From contig NZ_NBXD01000030.1 in the NCBI RefSeq assembly GCF_003399645.1, forward strand, positions 186,001 through 250,000: 64,000 nucleotides of DNA, in the 5' to 3' direction. Below are positions 44,909 through 53,144 of the stretch, in pieces (the first letter of the stretch is position 1; every line of letters starts with the position of its first letter). This DNA comes from Subtercola boreus (GTDB lineage: Bacteria > Actinomycetota > Actinomycetes > Actinomycetales > Microbacteriaceae). The notes beneath the pieces are model-generated. The model did not search any database. It was not told where the DNA came from and saw nothing but the letters and a program-made list of their open reading frames with translations. The position numbers were made by a program, and so were the translations under genes.

Positions 44909-45855
44909 TGTTCCGGCAGGCCACGATACGGCTGACGCTCCTGTTCACGGCGGTTCTTCTCGTGGTGTTCGGTGTCGTAGCGGTCGGCGTCTACCTCTTC
45001 GTCGTCGCGTCGTTCGACTACGACAATGCGGCAAGCGATGCCGTCGATGCGGCTGAGCAGAGTTTCGCCGATCTTCGCGACGGGCTTCTCCTCGGCTACC
45101 TTGCTGCAGCAATCGTGTTGCCTGTCATCTGCCTGGTCATGGTGCGTCTGGTGCTCAGACCGGTTCGGCGCGGCTTCGAAGCGCAGGAGCGCTTCGTCGA
45201 CGATGCGTCCCACGAGTTCCGCACCCCACTCAGCATCGTCCAGGGAGAGCTCGAACTGGCCATCAGCCGTCCGCGCACCGAAGATGAGTACGTGCAGGCG
45301 ATCACCACAGCTCTGGACGAGGTCGATCAGCTGAACAGTCTCACCGCAGATCTGCTGCTTCTCACGCGCGGCAGCACCATCGAGCTCTCCGGAACCTTCC
45401 GCCCGGTGGACCTCCGAGCCGTGGTGGAACGGGCCGTGGGATCCAGCTCGCACAGTGGAGACGGGTCACGGGTGACGCTCTCCACGATCGATTCAGCAGC
45501 GTTCGGGTCGGAGACCCTGCTTGTACGAGCCATCGCCAACGTCGTGGACAACGCTGTGAAGTTCTCACCCGGCGAAAGCGTGGTCCTCGTCACTATGCAG
45601 GCCCAGTCCGACCGTACCCGGGTGATCGTGTCGGACAGTGGACCCGGTTTGACGGCGGAGGAGCAGGCACACGTCTTCGACCGTTTTTGGCGGGGCGAGA
45701 CGTCCCGCACCCTCCCGGGGCGAGGACTCGGGCTGGCCCTGGTGAAACAGATCATGCAGGCGCACCGCGGGACTGTCGTGCTGCGCGACAACCCCGGCGG
45801 CGGTACCCGGGTCGTGATCGAACTGCCGTCGACCGAAAACGGTGCGCGTAAATGA
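44908..45855 (+). CDS. Histidine kinase with minimal extracytoplasmic sensor
   Basis: A 315-residue membrane kinase. Two membrane helices (LTLLFTAVLLVVFGVVAVGVYLFVV and LLLGYLAAAIVLPVICLVMV) bracket only ~26 residues, so signal reception is probably within the membrane. The dimerisation domain has DASHEFRTPLS with phosphoacceptor His102; the ATPase domain has the N box NVVDNAVKF, G1 DSGPG and G2 GRGLGLALV. There is no obvious HAMP domain between TM2 and the His. Partner of the preceding regulator. Confidence 0.92.
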   Translation: MFRQATIRLTLLFTAVLLVVFGVVAVGVYLFVVASFDYDNAASDAVDAAEQSFADLRDGLLLGYLAAAIVLPVICLVMVRLVLRPVRRGFEAQERFVDDASHEFRTPLSIVQGELELAISRPRTEDEYVQAITTALDEVDQLNSLTADLLLLTRGSTIELSGTFRPVDLRAVVERAVGSSSHSGDGSRVTLSTIDSAAFGSETLLVRAIANVVDNAVKFSPGESVVLVTMQAQSDRTRVIVSDSGPGLTAEEQAHVFDRFWRGETSRTLPGRGLGLALVKQIMQAHRGTVVLRDNPGGGTRVVIELPSTENGARK

Positions 45856-45962
45856 GACCAGCATGAGAATGGCACTGCGCCCGCGCAAAGCCCGGCTGAA
45901 AACATCCTGAACAACGAGCATCAGGAAAGTGCTGGCTGATCTGAGATCGAAACCCTCCTGAC

Positions 45963-45982
45963 CGGGGCTTCTGCTGGCCCCG
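45963..45982. terminator. Hairpin after the kinase gene
   Basis: CGGGGC (45963-45968) and GCCCCG (45977-45982) pair around 8 nt, followed by AAATTG, about 110 nt past the kinase stop. The remaining space to 46098 carries the promoter of the next gene. Confidence 0.4.
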
Positions 45983-46098
45983 AAATTGTGCAGGCGATCC
46001 CTCTCGAGGTCACGCCTGCTGCTTTCTGTGGTTCGTCTCATCGACCGTATGCCGCATCGAACGGGCTCCGGCACCATCGGTTCCCTACCATCCCCCCT

Positions 46099-47376
46099 AT
46101 GACATCCTTCGCCGCGCCGGGGCCGCAGACCGCCCGCCACCTGCTGAGTAAGGTTCCAGCGATCACCGTCTGGTTCTGGATCATCAAGATCCTCTGCACA
46201 ACCGTGGGTGAGAGCTTTGCGGACTACATCAACCTCGCTCTCGGAGTCGGGCTGCTCGCCACGGCGGGTATCTTCACCGCTGTCACCGCGGCTGTTCTGG
46301 TTCTCCAGATGTCGAGGCGGCGATACCACCCCGGGTTCTACTGGCTGACAGTTGTGCTGATGAGCATCACCGGGACCCTCTACACCGACATCCTCACAGA
46401 CCAGGCCGGGGTGCCCCTCTGGGTGAGCTCAGCCCTGTTCGCCGTCGTGCTGGCCGTCGTGTTCGGGATCTGGTTCTCGCGGGAACAGACTCTGTCGATC
46501 CACAGCATCGTGAGCGTGCCGCGCGAGGCGTTCTACTGGCTCACCGTCCTCGTGACGTTCGCCCTCGGAACAGCTCTTGGTGACTGGACGCTGGAGCTGA
46601 CGGGCTGGGGGCCGGGGGTGTCGATCCTGCTTCCGCTTGCGCTCATCGCTGTCACCGCCGCGCTGTGGCGGTTCGGGGCCAACCCGGTTCTCACCTTCTG
46701 GGTTGCGTACATCCTCACCCGCCCGTTGGGTGCGAACACCGGCGACTGGCTCGGACTGACTCCCGCCGAAGGCGGTCTGGGACTCGGCACCCTCGCAACT
46801 TCGATCATCTTCCTTGCGCTCATCCTCGCCACCGTCGTCTACCTCTCCGTGAGCCGGGCCGACGTCGACCGGGCAGCTGCCACTGACCCCCGGGCGGAGC
46901 GCCCGGTCCCGACGGAACGCCGCCGCAGAGCCCATCTCATCCTCGGCGCGGCCGCTCTTGCCACGATCGCACTCCTGGTCACGACAGCAAGCCTGCCGCA
47001 CGAGAGTTCGCTCGCTGCCGAGGGATCGGCACCGTCGTGCTCCGCCTCATCCACACCGCTCACCCAGTCAGAGGCGCAAGCCGCCGTGCAGGCCAACTAC
47101 CCCGCCTCGAACGTCACCGAGCTACAGAGCATCGTGACCGACACGCTCTCACTCGTGACGCAGGGCGACAAGGCGGGAGCGGCGTCTCGAGCAACGGATC
47201 TTGAGACAACCTGGGACGACAACCAGGCCACCCTGAATGCTGCCGACTGCCGGGCGTGGACGTTCCTCGACCAGCAGGTCGACCCCGTTCTGAAATCAGT
47301 TCGAGCCGGCACCCCCGACCCTGCGACCGAAACGAAAGCGCTGAAGCAACTCTCGACGACACTCGGTGCACCCTGA
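46099..47376 (+). CDS. COG4705-like multi-pass membrane protein with extracytoplasmic tail
   Basis: A 425-residue protein. The N-terminal ~290 residues form eight or so membrane helices with two internal copies of a repeat: KVPAITVWFWIIKILCTTVGESFADYI and VPREAFYWLTVLVTFALGTALGDW, characteristic of COG4705 membrane-anchored proteins of unknown function. A further helix (AHLILGAAALATIALLVTTAS) leads to a ~110-residue exported C-terminal domain with two Cys, rich in helices. TACCAT (46086-46091) lies 7 nt before the ATG, suggesting a leaderless message. It follows the two-component pair. Confidence 0.78.
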   Translation: MTSFAAPGPQTARHLLSKVPAITVWFWIIKILCTTVGESFADYINLALGVGLLATAGIFTAVTAAVLVLQMSRRRYHPGFYWLTVVLMSITGTLYTDILTDQAGVPLWVSSALFAVVLAVVFGIWFSREQTLSIHSIVSVPREAFYWLTVLVTFALGTALGDWTLELTGWGPGVSILLPLALIAVTAALWRFGANPVLTFWVAYILTRPLGANTGDWLGLTPAEGGLGLGTLATSIIFLALILATVVYLSVSRADVDRAAATDPRAERPVPTERRRRAHLILGAAALATIALLVTTASLPHESSLAAEGSAPSCSASSTPLTQSEAQAAVQANYPASNVTELQSIVTDTLSLVTQGDKAGAASRATDLETTWDDNQATLNAADCRAWTFLDQQVDPVLKSVRAGTPDPATETKALKQLSTTLGAP

Positions 47377-47528
47377 TCTGCTGAAGGTGTCCGTGCGAGG
47401 CCTTCGCCTTTTCTGCCCGCACGGGCCATTCTCGGGGTTTGCTGACCCTCTCATCCTGGTCTCACGGACCTTTTCGTAGCGTCGAATCATCGGGTACTCC
47501 CGCCTGATGTCAAACGAAGGAAATCATC

Positions 47529-47819
47529 ATGAACAAACCCCTCAAGTGGACCCTCGGGTCTGTTGGTGCTGCGGCCCTGCTCATTGGCGGCGGCTTTGCC
47601 CTCGCCATTCCCGCGCAGGCCTCCACACCCGCTCCCGCGCCTGCCTCGAGCTCGAACACCGACAGCCACGGTGCGGCCGACGGCGAGACGGCAGACGACG
47701 GCACGAACGTCAGCACCTCGAACGACAGCGAGACAGCAGACGACGGCACCCCAGTCGAGGACGGGACAAGCGACGGCGAGACGGCAGACGACACCACCCC
47801 CTCAACCCCGGGGAACTAG
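47529..47819 (+). CDS. Small exported acidic repeat protein
   Basis: A 96-residue protein with an N-terminal signal or anchor (WTLGSVGAAALLIGGGFALAIPAQA) and a short mature part made of repeats: GETADDGT, SETADDGT and GETADDTT, rich in Asp, Glu, Thr and Gly. No cysteines. GAAGGAAATCATC precedes the ATG. The role is unknown; with its neighbours it belongs to the redox module. An acidic exported peptide could bind cations or flavin-enzyme partners, which is speculation. Confidence 0.7.
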   Translation: MNKPLKWTLGSVGAAALLIGGGFALAIPAQASTPAPAPASSSNTDSHGAADGETADDGTNVSTSNDSETADDGTPVEDGTSDGETADDTTPSTPGN

Positions 47820-47882
47820 CACAGGGCGGGGAGCCGGGCGGCCAAGAAACCTCGAAGAATTCGATGGTGATCTTGAGGGGTG

Positions 47883-48254
47883 ATGAAATCCTCGCGCAGA
47901 TCGCCCCTCGCCCTGACCGACGGCTCCGGTCTGACCCTCCTAGCGGGCCGGAACGTACTCTCCCGGTCGGTCATCAGTTCACCGGTGTGGAAGAGGGTCA
48001 CCTCGACGGTCACCGTCTTGATGGTGGGCGCGGCGGTCATCGTGGGCGTCTCGATCGGGTTGTCCGGCCCCGCCGTCTCACCGGTGACCCCGTCGATCGC
48101 CGCCGCCGCCGCCGGCGCTTCGACCGACACCGGTGCGACGGATCCTGTCACCACCGATCCGGGCGCAGCGGACGCCACGACGAGTGGGCCTGCGCCGGGC
48201 CGAACGAACGCACCTCGAGGCGCGAATGGTGGGCCGAGAAATGGTCGCCGATAG
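47883..48254 (+). CDS. Small membrane-anchored protein preceding the flavocytochrome gene
   Basis: About 123 residues, one membrane helix (VTSTVTVLMVGAAVIVGVSIGLSG) around residues 40-62 and an Ala/Thr/Pro/Gly-rich exported C-terminal half ending NGGPRNGRR. Not a recognised family. GTG 47880 one codon upstream is equally possible; the GAGGGG nearby is too close for a normal ribosome-binding site. Its end overlaps the next gene start by 14 bp, which favours translational coupling and a real gene. Confidence 0.55.
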   Translation: MKSSRRSPLALTDGSGLTLLAGRNVLSRSVISSPVWKRVTSTVTVLMVGAAVIVGVSIGLSGPAVSPVTPSIAAAAAGASTDTGATDPVTTDPGAADATTSGPAPGRTNAPRGANGGPRNGRR

Positions 48255-49584
48255 TCACTTCCGGGCCGGACGTACACAGCCGCCCGGCTTCGCCCTCAGC
48301 GCCGCCGCCGCGATTACTGCCGCCGTGCTGGGTGCTGCCGCGGTCATTCTCCTTGTACTGGCGAATTCGCCTCAGGCTCTGCCAGTGACTCCGCCGTTCA
48401 TTGCACACCTGGCCGGGATGCTGGGCGGGTACGCGGTGACGCTCATGGTGCTGCTGATGTCGAGGACCCCGGCGTTCGAACGCGGCATCGGGGCGGACCG
48501 CATGGCCCGTTGGCATGGCCGTCTCGGCGGCATCACCGTCACGTTGATCCTCGTGCACGGTGTCGCCGCGACGATCGGTTGGGCCGAGGTGCAGGGCATC
48601 ACACCCTGGCAGGCGACCACCCAGGTACTGGACATGCCGGGCCTCAGCGCCGCCGCGGTCGCAACCGTACTGTTCGTCGGTATCGGTATCGTCTCCGCCC
48701 GCAGCGCGAGGCGGCGCCTGCGTTACGAGACGTGGCACACCATCCACCTGCTGACCTATCTCGCGATCGCACTGTCGTTCTCGCACGAGCTCGCCGGCCC
48801 CGACCTCGCCGGCAACACCGTCGCCCAACTCCTGTGGTCATGCCTCTACACCGTCAGTTTCGCGCTGCTGCTTCGCTACCGGGTCGTGGAACCCCTGATG
48901 CAGGCGTGGCGGCACCAGCTCCGCGTCCAATCCGTCACACCGGCCGGCCCCGGCACGGTGAGCATTGTGGTGCGTGGCCGGCACCTCGAAGAGTTGGGTG
49001 CACAACCCGGGCAATTCTTCCGCTGGCGCTTCCTCGCCCGAACCAGCTGGCTCGCCGCGCATCCGTTCTCCCTGTCGGCCCCCGCGACCGAGCGTCACCT
49101 GCGCCTGACAGTGAAAGCGGCCGGTGACGGCACCGGCCTCCTGCAGACCCTGAAGCCCGGCACACGAGTTCTGGCGGAGGGCCCCTACGGGGCGATGACC
49201 GAGCGACGGCGCACCCGGCATGGCGTGCTGTTGATCGCGGGCGGTGTCGGCATCACACCCATGCGCACGCTCTTCGAATCCCTCACCGTCACAGGTCCGA
49301 TGACGTTGGTCTATCGCGCCTCGACGCCCGCAGACCTGCTCTTTCGCGATGAACTCGAAGACATCGCGGCGCGGCGCGGGGCACAGCTCATCTACCTCGT
49401 CGGCCGCTCAACCGAACCAGGCAACGCCGTCACGGCCGACAACCTCACCCGGCTCGTACCCGACATCAGGGATCGCGACGTGTACCTCTGCGCAGCACCC
49501 GGGCTCTCCACAACCGCACGCGGAGCACTTGCCGGCGCCGGAGTGCCTCGCCGGCGCATCCACCAGGAGGAATTCGCTTTCTGA
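48241..49584 (+). CDS. Ferric-reductase-like flavocytochrome with FAD/NAD(P)-binding domain (1)
   Basis: A 447-residue membrane oxidoreductase. The ferric-reductase transmembrane domain has candidate haem ligands His92 and His106 in one helix and His166/His169/His182 in another. The cytoplasmic half is a ferredoxin-NADP-reductase-type module: FAD motif HPFSLSAPA, then NAD-binding IAGGVGITPMRTLF and a terminal acidic EEFAF. It would pass electrons from NAD(P)H across the membrane. ATG 48241 is the first start in the homologous part. About 100 nt separate it from the second copy. Confidence 0.88.
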   Translation: MVADSHFRAGRTQPPGFALSAAAAITAAVLGAAAVILLVLANSPQALPVTPPFIAHLAGMLGGYAVTLMVLLMSRTPAFERGIGADRMARWHGRLGGITVTLILVHGVAATIGWAEVQGITPWQATTQVLDMPGLSAAAVATVLFVGIGIVSARSARRRLRYETWHTIHLLTYLAIALSFSHELAGPDLAGNTVAQLLWSCLYTVSFALLLRYRVVEPLMQAWRHQLRVQSVTPAGPGTVSIVVRGRHLEELGAQPGQFFRWRFLARTSWLAAHPFSLSAPATERHLRLTVKAAGDGTGLLQTLKPGTRVLAEGPYGAMTERRRTRHGVLLIAGGVGITPMRTLFESLTVTGPMTLVYRASTPADLLFRDELEDIAARRGAQLIYLVGRSTEPGNAVTADNLTRLVPDIRDRDVYLCAAPGLSTTARGALAGAGVPRRRIHQEEFAF

Positions 49585-49682
49585 GGCCTCTGGCAGACGG
49601 TAGAGCCCTAAGAATCCTGGAAGAAACGGGGGGCATCGTTGTACGTACCCCGCCCTCCCGACGGAACCGAAGAGAGAACACC

Positions 49683-51107
49683 ATGTCACTGCGAACGGCA
49701 CCACCCGGCCGGCAGGCCGACCGCGCTCGCACCGCGTCCGTCGATCGCACCCGCCGCATCCGTTCCCGTCGACGCACCCGCACGGCCGACCTGATGATCG
49801 CCGCCTGCTGGGCATCCGTCGCCCTCGCGGTGTCACTGTACCTCGCCTACGGCGGCCTCTCTGAGGTCACCGATCTCGCCTCCGGGCTCACCGCTGTGGG
49901 AATCGTGACCGGGCTTGTCGGCACCGACCTCATCCTCGTGATGCTCGTTCTCGCCGCACGGATCCCGGCCATCGACCGGGTCGTCGGGCAAGACGTCGCG
50001 ATGGCGTTTCATCGCCAACTCGGCAAGCCCGCTCTCTACCTGATCCTCGCCCACGGCGTACTGCTCACCATCGGCTACGCGATGACCGACGGCTCGAACA
50101 TCGTCGCCTTGACCATCGTGTTCTTCCAGGGCTCCGACATGGCACTCGGCTACCTCGGTCTCGGCCTCCTGGTCGCGGTCGTCGTCACCTCCGTCGTCGC
50201 TGTGCGCCGACGGTTCTCCTATGAGGCGTGGCACCTCATCCACCTGCTCAGCTATGTCGCCGTGCTCACCGCCCTGCCCCACCAGCTCAGCGCGAGCGGA
50301 GTGCTGGCCGAAGGCACGCTGCAACGCGGGTACTGGATCGGGTTGTACGTGCTCGCGTTCGGCGCGATCGCCGTGTTCCGTTTCGCGGTGCCGATCGTTC
50401 GAAGCGCCCGCCACGGCATCAGGGTGTCTGCTGTCGAGCAGCTCGCGCCGGGGGTCGTGTCGATCCATCTCAGCGGCCAGGGCCTCGACCGGCTCCAGAC
50501 CGCGGGCGGGCAGTATGCGATCTGGCGGTTCTGGACGGGCACGACCTGGTGGCACGCGCATCCGATCTCCTTCTCGGCCGTACCGACAGCCCGCTCCGCC
50601 CGCATCACGGTTCGTGACCTCGGCCGCGGCAGCGCGGCGGTCGGCCGGGTGCGGCCGGGTACCCGGGTGTCGATCGAAGGACCCTACGGGATCTTCACCG
50701 ACGCCCACCGGGTCGCACCGCGCATGGCCGTCGTGGCCGCCGGGATCGGCATCACTCCCGTTCGATCGCTGCTTGAACACTCCGATCTCCGTCCCGGTGA
50801 GGCAACCGTGGTGCTCCGCGGCGGTGATCTTGGCGAAACGTACCTCTGGAATGAGATCGGAGAGTTGCCGAGCATGCGGGGCAACACCGTCTTCAGCGTG
50901 ATGGGCCCTCGCCCACGCGGACTCGGAACGTGGTTGTCAGCCGAAGCGCTGGCCCGGGGTGTGACGATCACCTCGGTGTTCCCCGCGCTGCGGGAATCGG
51001 ACCTGTACGTGTGCGGGCCGCAGTCCTGGGCCGATCTCGTCATCCGCGACGCCCGCGCCGCGGGGCTTCCTGCAGCTCAGATCCACGTAGAGAGGTTCGA
51101 CTGGTGA
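49683..51107 (+). CDS. Ferric-reductase-like flavocytochrome with FAD/NAD(P)-binding domain (2)
   Basis: A 474-residue paralogue of the preceding protein. An Arg-rich cytoplasmic N-terminus leads to six or so helices with matching His pairs (AMAFHRQLGKPALYLILAHGVLL and EAWHLIHLLSYVAVLTALPHQL), then FAD motif HPISFSAVP and NAD-binding VVAAGIGITPVRSLL, ending HVERFDW. GAGAGAAC precedes the ATG. The GTGA overlap with the FMN-binding protein gene makes the exported flavoprotein the likely electron acceptor of this enzyme. Confidence 0.88.
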   Translation: MSLRTAPPGRQADRARTASVDRTRRIRSRRRTRTADLMIAACWASVALAVSLYLAYGGLSEVTDLASGLTAVGIVTGLVGTDLILVMLVLAARIPAIDRVVGQDVAMAFHRQLGKPALYLILAHGVLLTIGYAMTDGSNIVALTIVFFQGSDMALGYLGLGLLVAVVVTSVVAVRRRFSYEAWHLIHLLSYVAVLTALPHQLSASGVLAEGTLQRGYWIGLYVLAFGAIAVFRFAVPIVRSARHGIRVSAVEQLAPGVVSIHLSGQGLDRLQTAGGQYAIWRFWTGTTWWHAHPISFSAVPTARSARITVRDLGRGSAAVGRVRPGTRVSIEGPYGIFTDAHRVAPRMAVVAAGIGITPVRSLLEHSDLRPGEATVVLRGGDLGETYLWNEIGELPSMRGNTVFSVMGPRPRGLGTWLSAEALARGVTITSVFPALRESDLYVCGPQSWADLVIRDARAAGLPAAQIHVERFDW

Positions 51108-51640
51108 GAACGAGAGCAGTGGCCCTGAGCATCCTGTCGTCGGCGGCGGTGCTCGCCGTGGGCTGGCAGCTGGGCGAACAGGGCCGGGTGCAGGATGTCG
51201 CATCCGCGGCCAGCACATCGACCCAGGTGTCCGCGCCGACCGCCACACCCACCCCTTCGTCGACGGCGGACAGCGGCACGGCGGCCAGCGGCACGGCTGC
51301 CGCGAGCGGATCGTCTGCCGCGGCGGCCACAGCAACTCCCACTCCGAGCACGGCGGCGGGCGTGTCGGGCACGTTCACCGGCGCCGTCTCGAGCACCCGG
51401 TTCGGCGACGTGCAGGTGTCGATCACGGTCGCCGACGGCACCATCACCGACGTCACCGCCCTGAAACTGACCGACAAGGAGCAGAAGTCGGTCTCGATCA
51501 GCAACCGTGCTGCCCCCGTCCTCCGACAGGAGGTGCTCGCCGCCCAGTCCGCGCAGGTGAAAAGCGTCTCCGGTGCGACCTACACCAGCGATGCCTACCT
51601 GACCTCGCTGCAGTCCGCGCTCGACCAGGCGGGTCTCTGA
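51104..51640 (+). CDS. Membrane-anchored extracytoplasmic FMN-binding protein
   Basis: A 178-residue exported protein with an N-terminal anchor (AVALSILSSAAVLAVGW), a ~60-residue Ala/Ser/Thr/Pro linker and an FMN-binding domain (about 86-178). SGATYTS at 156-162 matches the site where ApbE attaches FMN covalently to a threonine (Thr159 here). The gene lies between the flavocytochrome and apbE, so the predicted flow is NAD(P)H, FAD, haem, then covalent FMN outside the membrane. Confidence 0.85.
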   Translation: MRTRAVALSILSSAAVLAVGWQLGEQGRVQDVASAASTSTQVSAPTATPTPSSTADSGTAASGTAAASGSSAAAATATPTPSTAAGVSGTFTGAVSSTRFGDVQVSITVADGTITDVTALKLTDKEQKSVSISNRAAPVLRQEVLAAQSAQVKSVSGATYTSDAYLTSLQSALDQAGL

Positions 51641-51642
51641 CC

Positions 51643-52428
51643 GTGGGCGTACAGGTGGGAGCCCGCGTGCATGTCTTCGACACGATGGGCACCACCGTGA
51701 GCATCCGATTCGCCGACGACCGGCCGGACCCCGACGTTCTCGGCCGCGTCGAAACCACCTTCGCGTCGTTCGATGCTCGCTTCAGCCTCTACCGGGAAGA
51801 CTCGGAGATCAGCCGGATCGCCCGCGGTGAACTGTCGCTGCCCGCCTCGAGCAGCAGTATGCGAGACACCTACGCAGAAGCCCTCGACTGGCGCCGCCTC
51901 ACCGGCGACAGTTTCACACCGCACCGGCCAGACGGCGTGATCGACCTGTCGGGGCTCGTCAAAGCGAAAGCAGTGGATGCGGCCGCCGCCGTGCTCGAAC
52001 AGGCCGGCGAAGCCGACTGGCTGATGAACGCGGGCGGCGACATCCTGAGCCGAGGCGATGATCGCGGTGAGGCCTGGCGGGCAGGGATCGTCGATCCCCT
52101 CGACCGCGCGGCTCTCCTCGCCGACGTGGCACTCGGTGTCGGCCGGCGCGCTCTGGCGACCTCCGGCACCGCCGAGCGCGGCGAGCACATCTGGCGACAG
52201 CGCCGGCCCCCAGGTGCGCAGGGGTCGTGCGCCTACCGGCAGGTGTCCGTCGTCGCACGGGACATTGTCACGGCCGACGTGCTCGCAACATCCATCCTCG
52301 CCGGCGGCCCTCAGCAACTCGACGACGCGCTCGACAGGTTCGACGTCGAGGTTCTCGCCGTCGACGAGAGTGGCGAGCTGATGGCCTCGGCGGGGCTCCG
52401 GCGCGCGTGGGGCACCTCCACCCCGTGA
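51643..52428 (+). CDS. apbE: FAD:protein FMN transferase (ApbE)
   Basis: A 261-residue flavin transferase that attaches FMN to threonine of extracytoplasmic flavoproteins. ApbE motifs present: MGTTVSIRF, SLYREDSEISRI, DLSGLVKAKAVDAAA, NAGGDI and the metal-site region TSGTAER, with DIVTADVLATSIL near the C-terminus. It is shorter than the ~330-residue enzymes and has no visible signal peptide or lipobox, which is odd for an enzyme acting outside; Gly-rich start MGVQVGARVHVFD. Two nt after the FMN-binding gene. Confidence 0.88.
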   Translation: MGVQVGARVHVFDTMGTTVSIRFADDRPDPDVLGRVETTFASFDARFSLYREDSEISRIARGELSLPASSSSMRDTYAEALDWRRLTGDSFTPHRPDGVIDLSGLVKAKAVDAAAAVLEQAGEADWLMNAGGDILSRGDDRGEAWRAGIVDPLDRAALLADVALGVGRRALATSGTAERGEHIWRQRRPPGAQGSCAYRQVSVVARDIVTADVLATSILAGGPQQLDDALDRFDVEVLAVDESGELMASAGLRRAWGTSTP

Positions 52429-52463
52429 TGGGCGGCCAACGATTGCCCGCCGTGGCCGCTCCC

Positions 52464-52469
52464 TATACT
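52464..52469 (+). promoter_or_regulatory. -10 box of a leaderless promoter for the second response regulator
   Basis: TATACT ends 6 nt before the ATG at 52476, with TTGCCC (52443-52448) 15 bp upstream as a possible -35. No ribosome-binding site fits in between. Confidence 0.5.
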
Positions 52470-52475
52470 TCGACC

Positions 52476-53144
52476 ATGGCCGACCGCCCGCGCATCCTGC
52501 TCGTCGAAGACGACGCACGCCTGTCCGCGATGCTCCTCCAACTGCTCGAGACAGAGGGGTACGACCTCGTACTGGCCCGCGACGGGCAGCGCGCGCTGCA
52601 CGAGGGGCTCACGCAACCGTCCGACATCATCGTGCTCGACCGCGGCCTGCCACTGATCGAAGGGCTCGACGTACTCAACCGGCTGAGAAGCCGGGGGGTG
52701 CTGACCCCGGCGCTCGTGCTCTCAGCCCTCGGCAACCCCGCCGACCGGGTCGAAGGGCTCGACCGCGGCGCCGAGGACTACCTCGCCAAGCCCTTCGACA
52801 TCGACGAACTGCTTGCCCGCATCCGAGCCCTCCTCCGCCGGCACCACGCCACCGTGCCGGTTCTCACGGTTCCCGGCGGGTCGCTGGATGTCGGCAGCCG
52901 GCTCGTCACCGTCACCACCGGCGGCATCGTCACACTGTCAGAACGCGAAGGACAGCTGCTCGAGAGACTCGCCCGGCGGCCGCAACAGGTCTTCAGCCGC
53001 GACGACCTCCTGGCCACCGTCTTCCCGGACGCAGACGATCTCGGCGTGGTCGACACCTACGTGCACTACCTGCGCAAGAAACTCGGCCGCGACTGCGTGA
53101 AGACGATTCGCGGCATCGGCTACCGCCTCGGGCCTCTCTCGTGA
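52476..53144 (+). CDS. OmpR-family response regulator
   Basis: A 222-residue regulator: acidic pocket EDD (11-13), phosphoacceptor Asp55 (IIVLDRGLPL), conserved Lys in LAKPF, and a C-terminal winged helix (GGIVTLSEREGQLLERLARRPQQVF, VVDTYVHYLRKKL, KTIRGIGYRLG). It has its own leaderless-type promoter directly after apbE and overlaps the kinase gene by 4 bp. It is probably the controller of the redox genes. Confidence 0.92.
   Translation: MADRPRILLVEDDARLSAMLLQLLETEGYDLVLARDGQRALHEGLTQPSDIIVLDRGLPLIEGLDVLNRLRSRGVLTPALVLSALGNPADRVEGLDRGAEDYLAKPFDIDELLARIRALLRRHHATVPVLTVPGGSLDVGSRLVTVTTGGIVTLSEREGQLLERLARRPQQVFSRDDLLATVFPDADDLGVVDTYVHYLRKKLGRDCVKTIRGIGYRLGPLS

Noticed and set aside
47680-47800. 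CRISPR-like repeats
   Set aside because: The repeats are in-frame coding repeats of the acidic peptide, without palindromic units or regular spacers.
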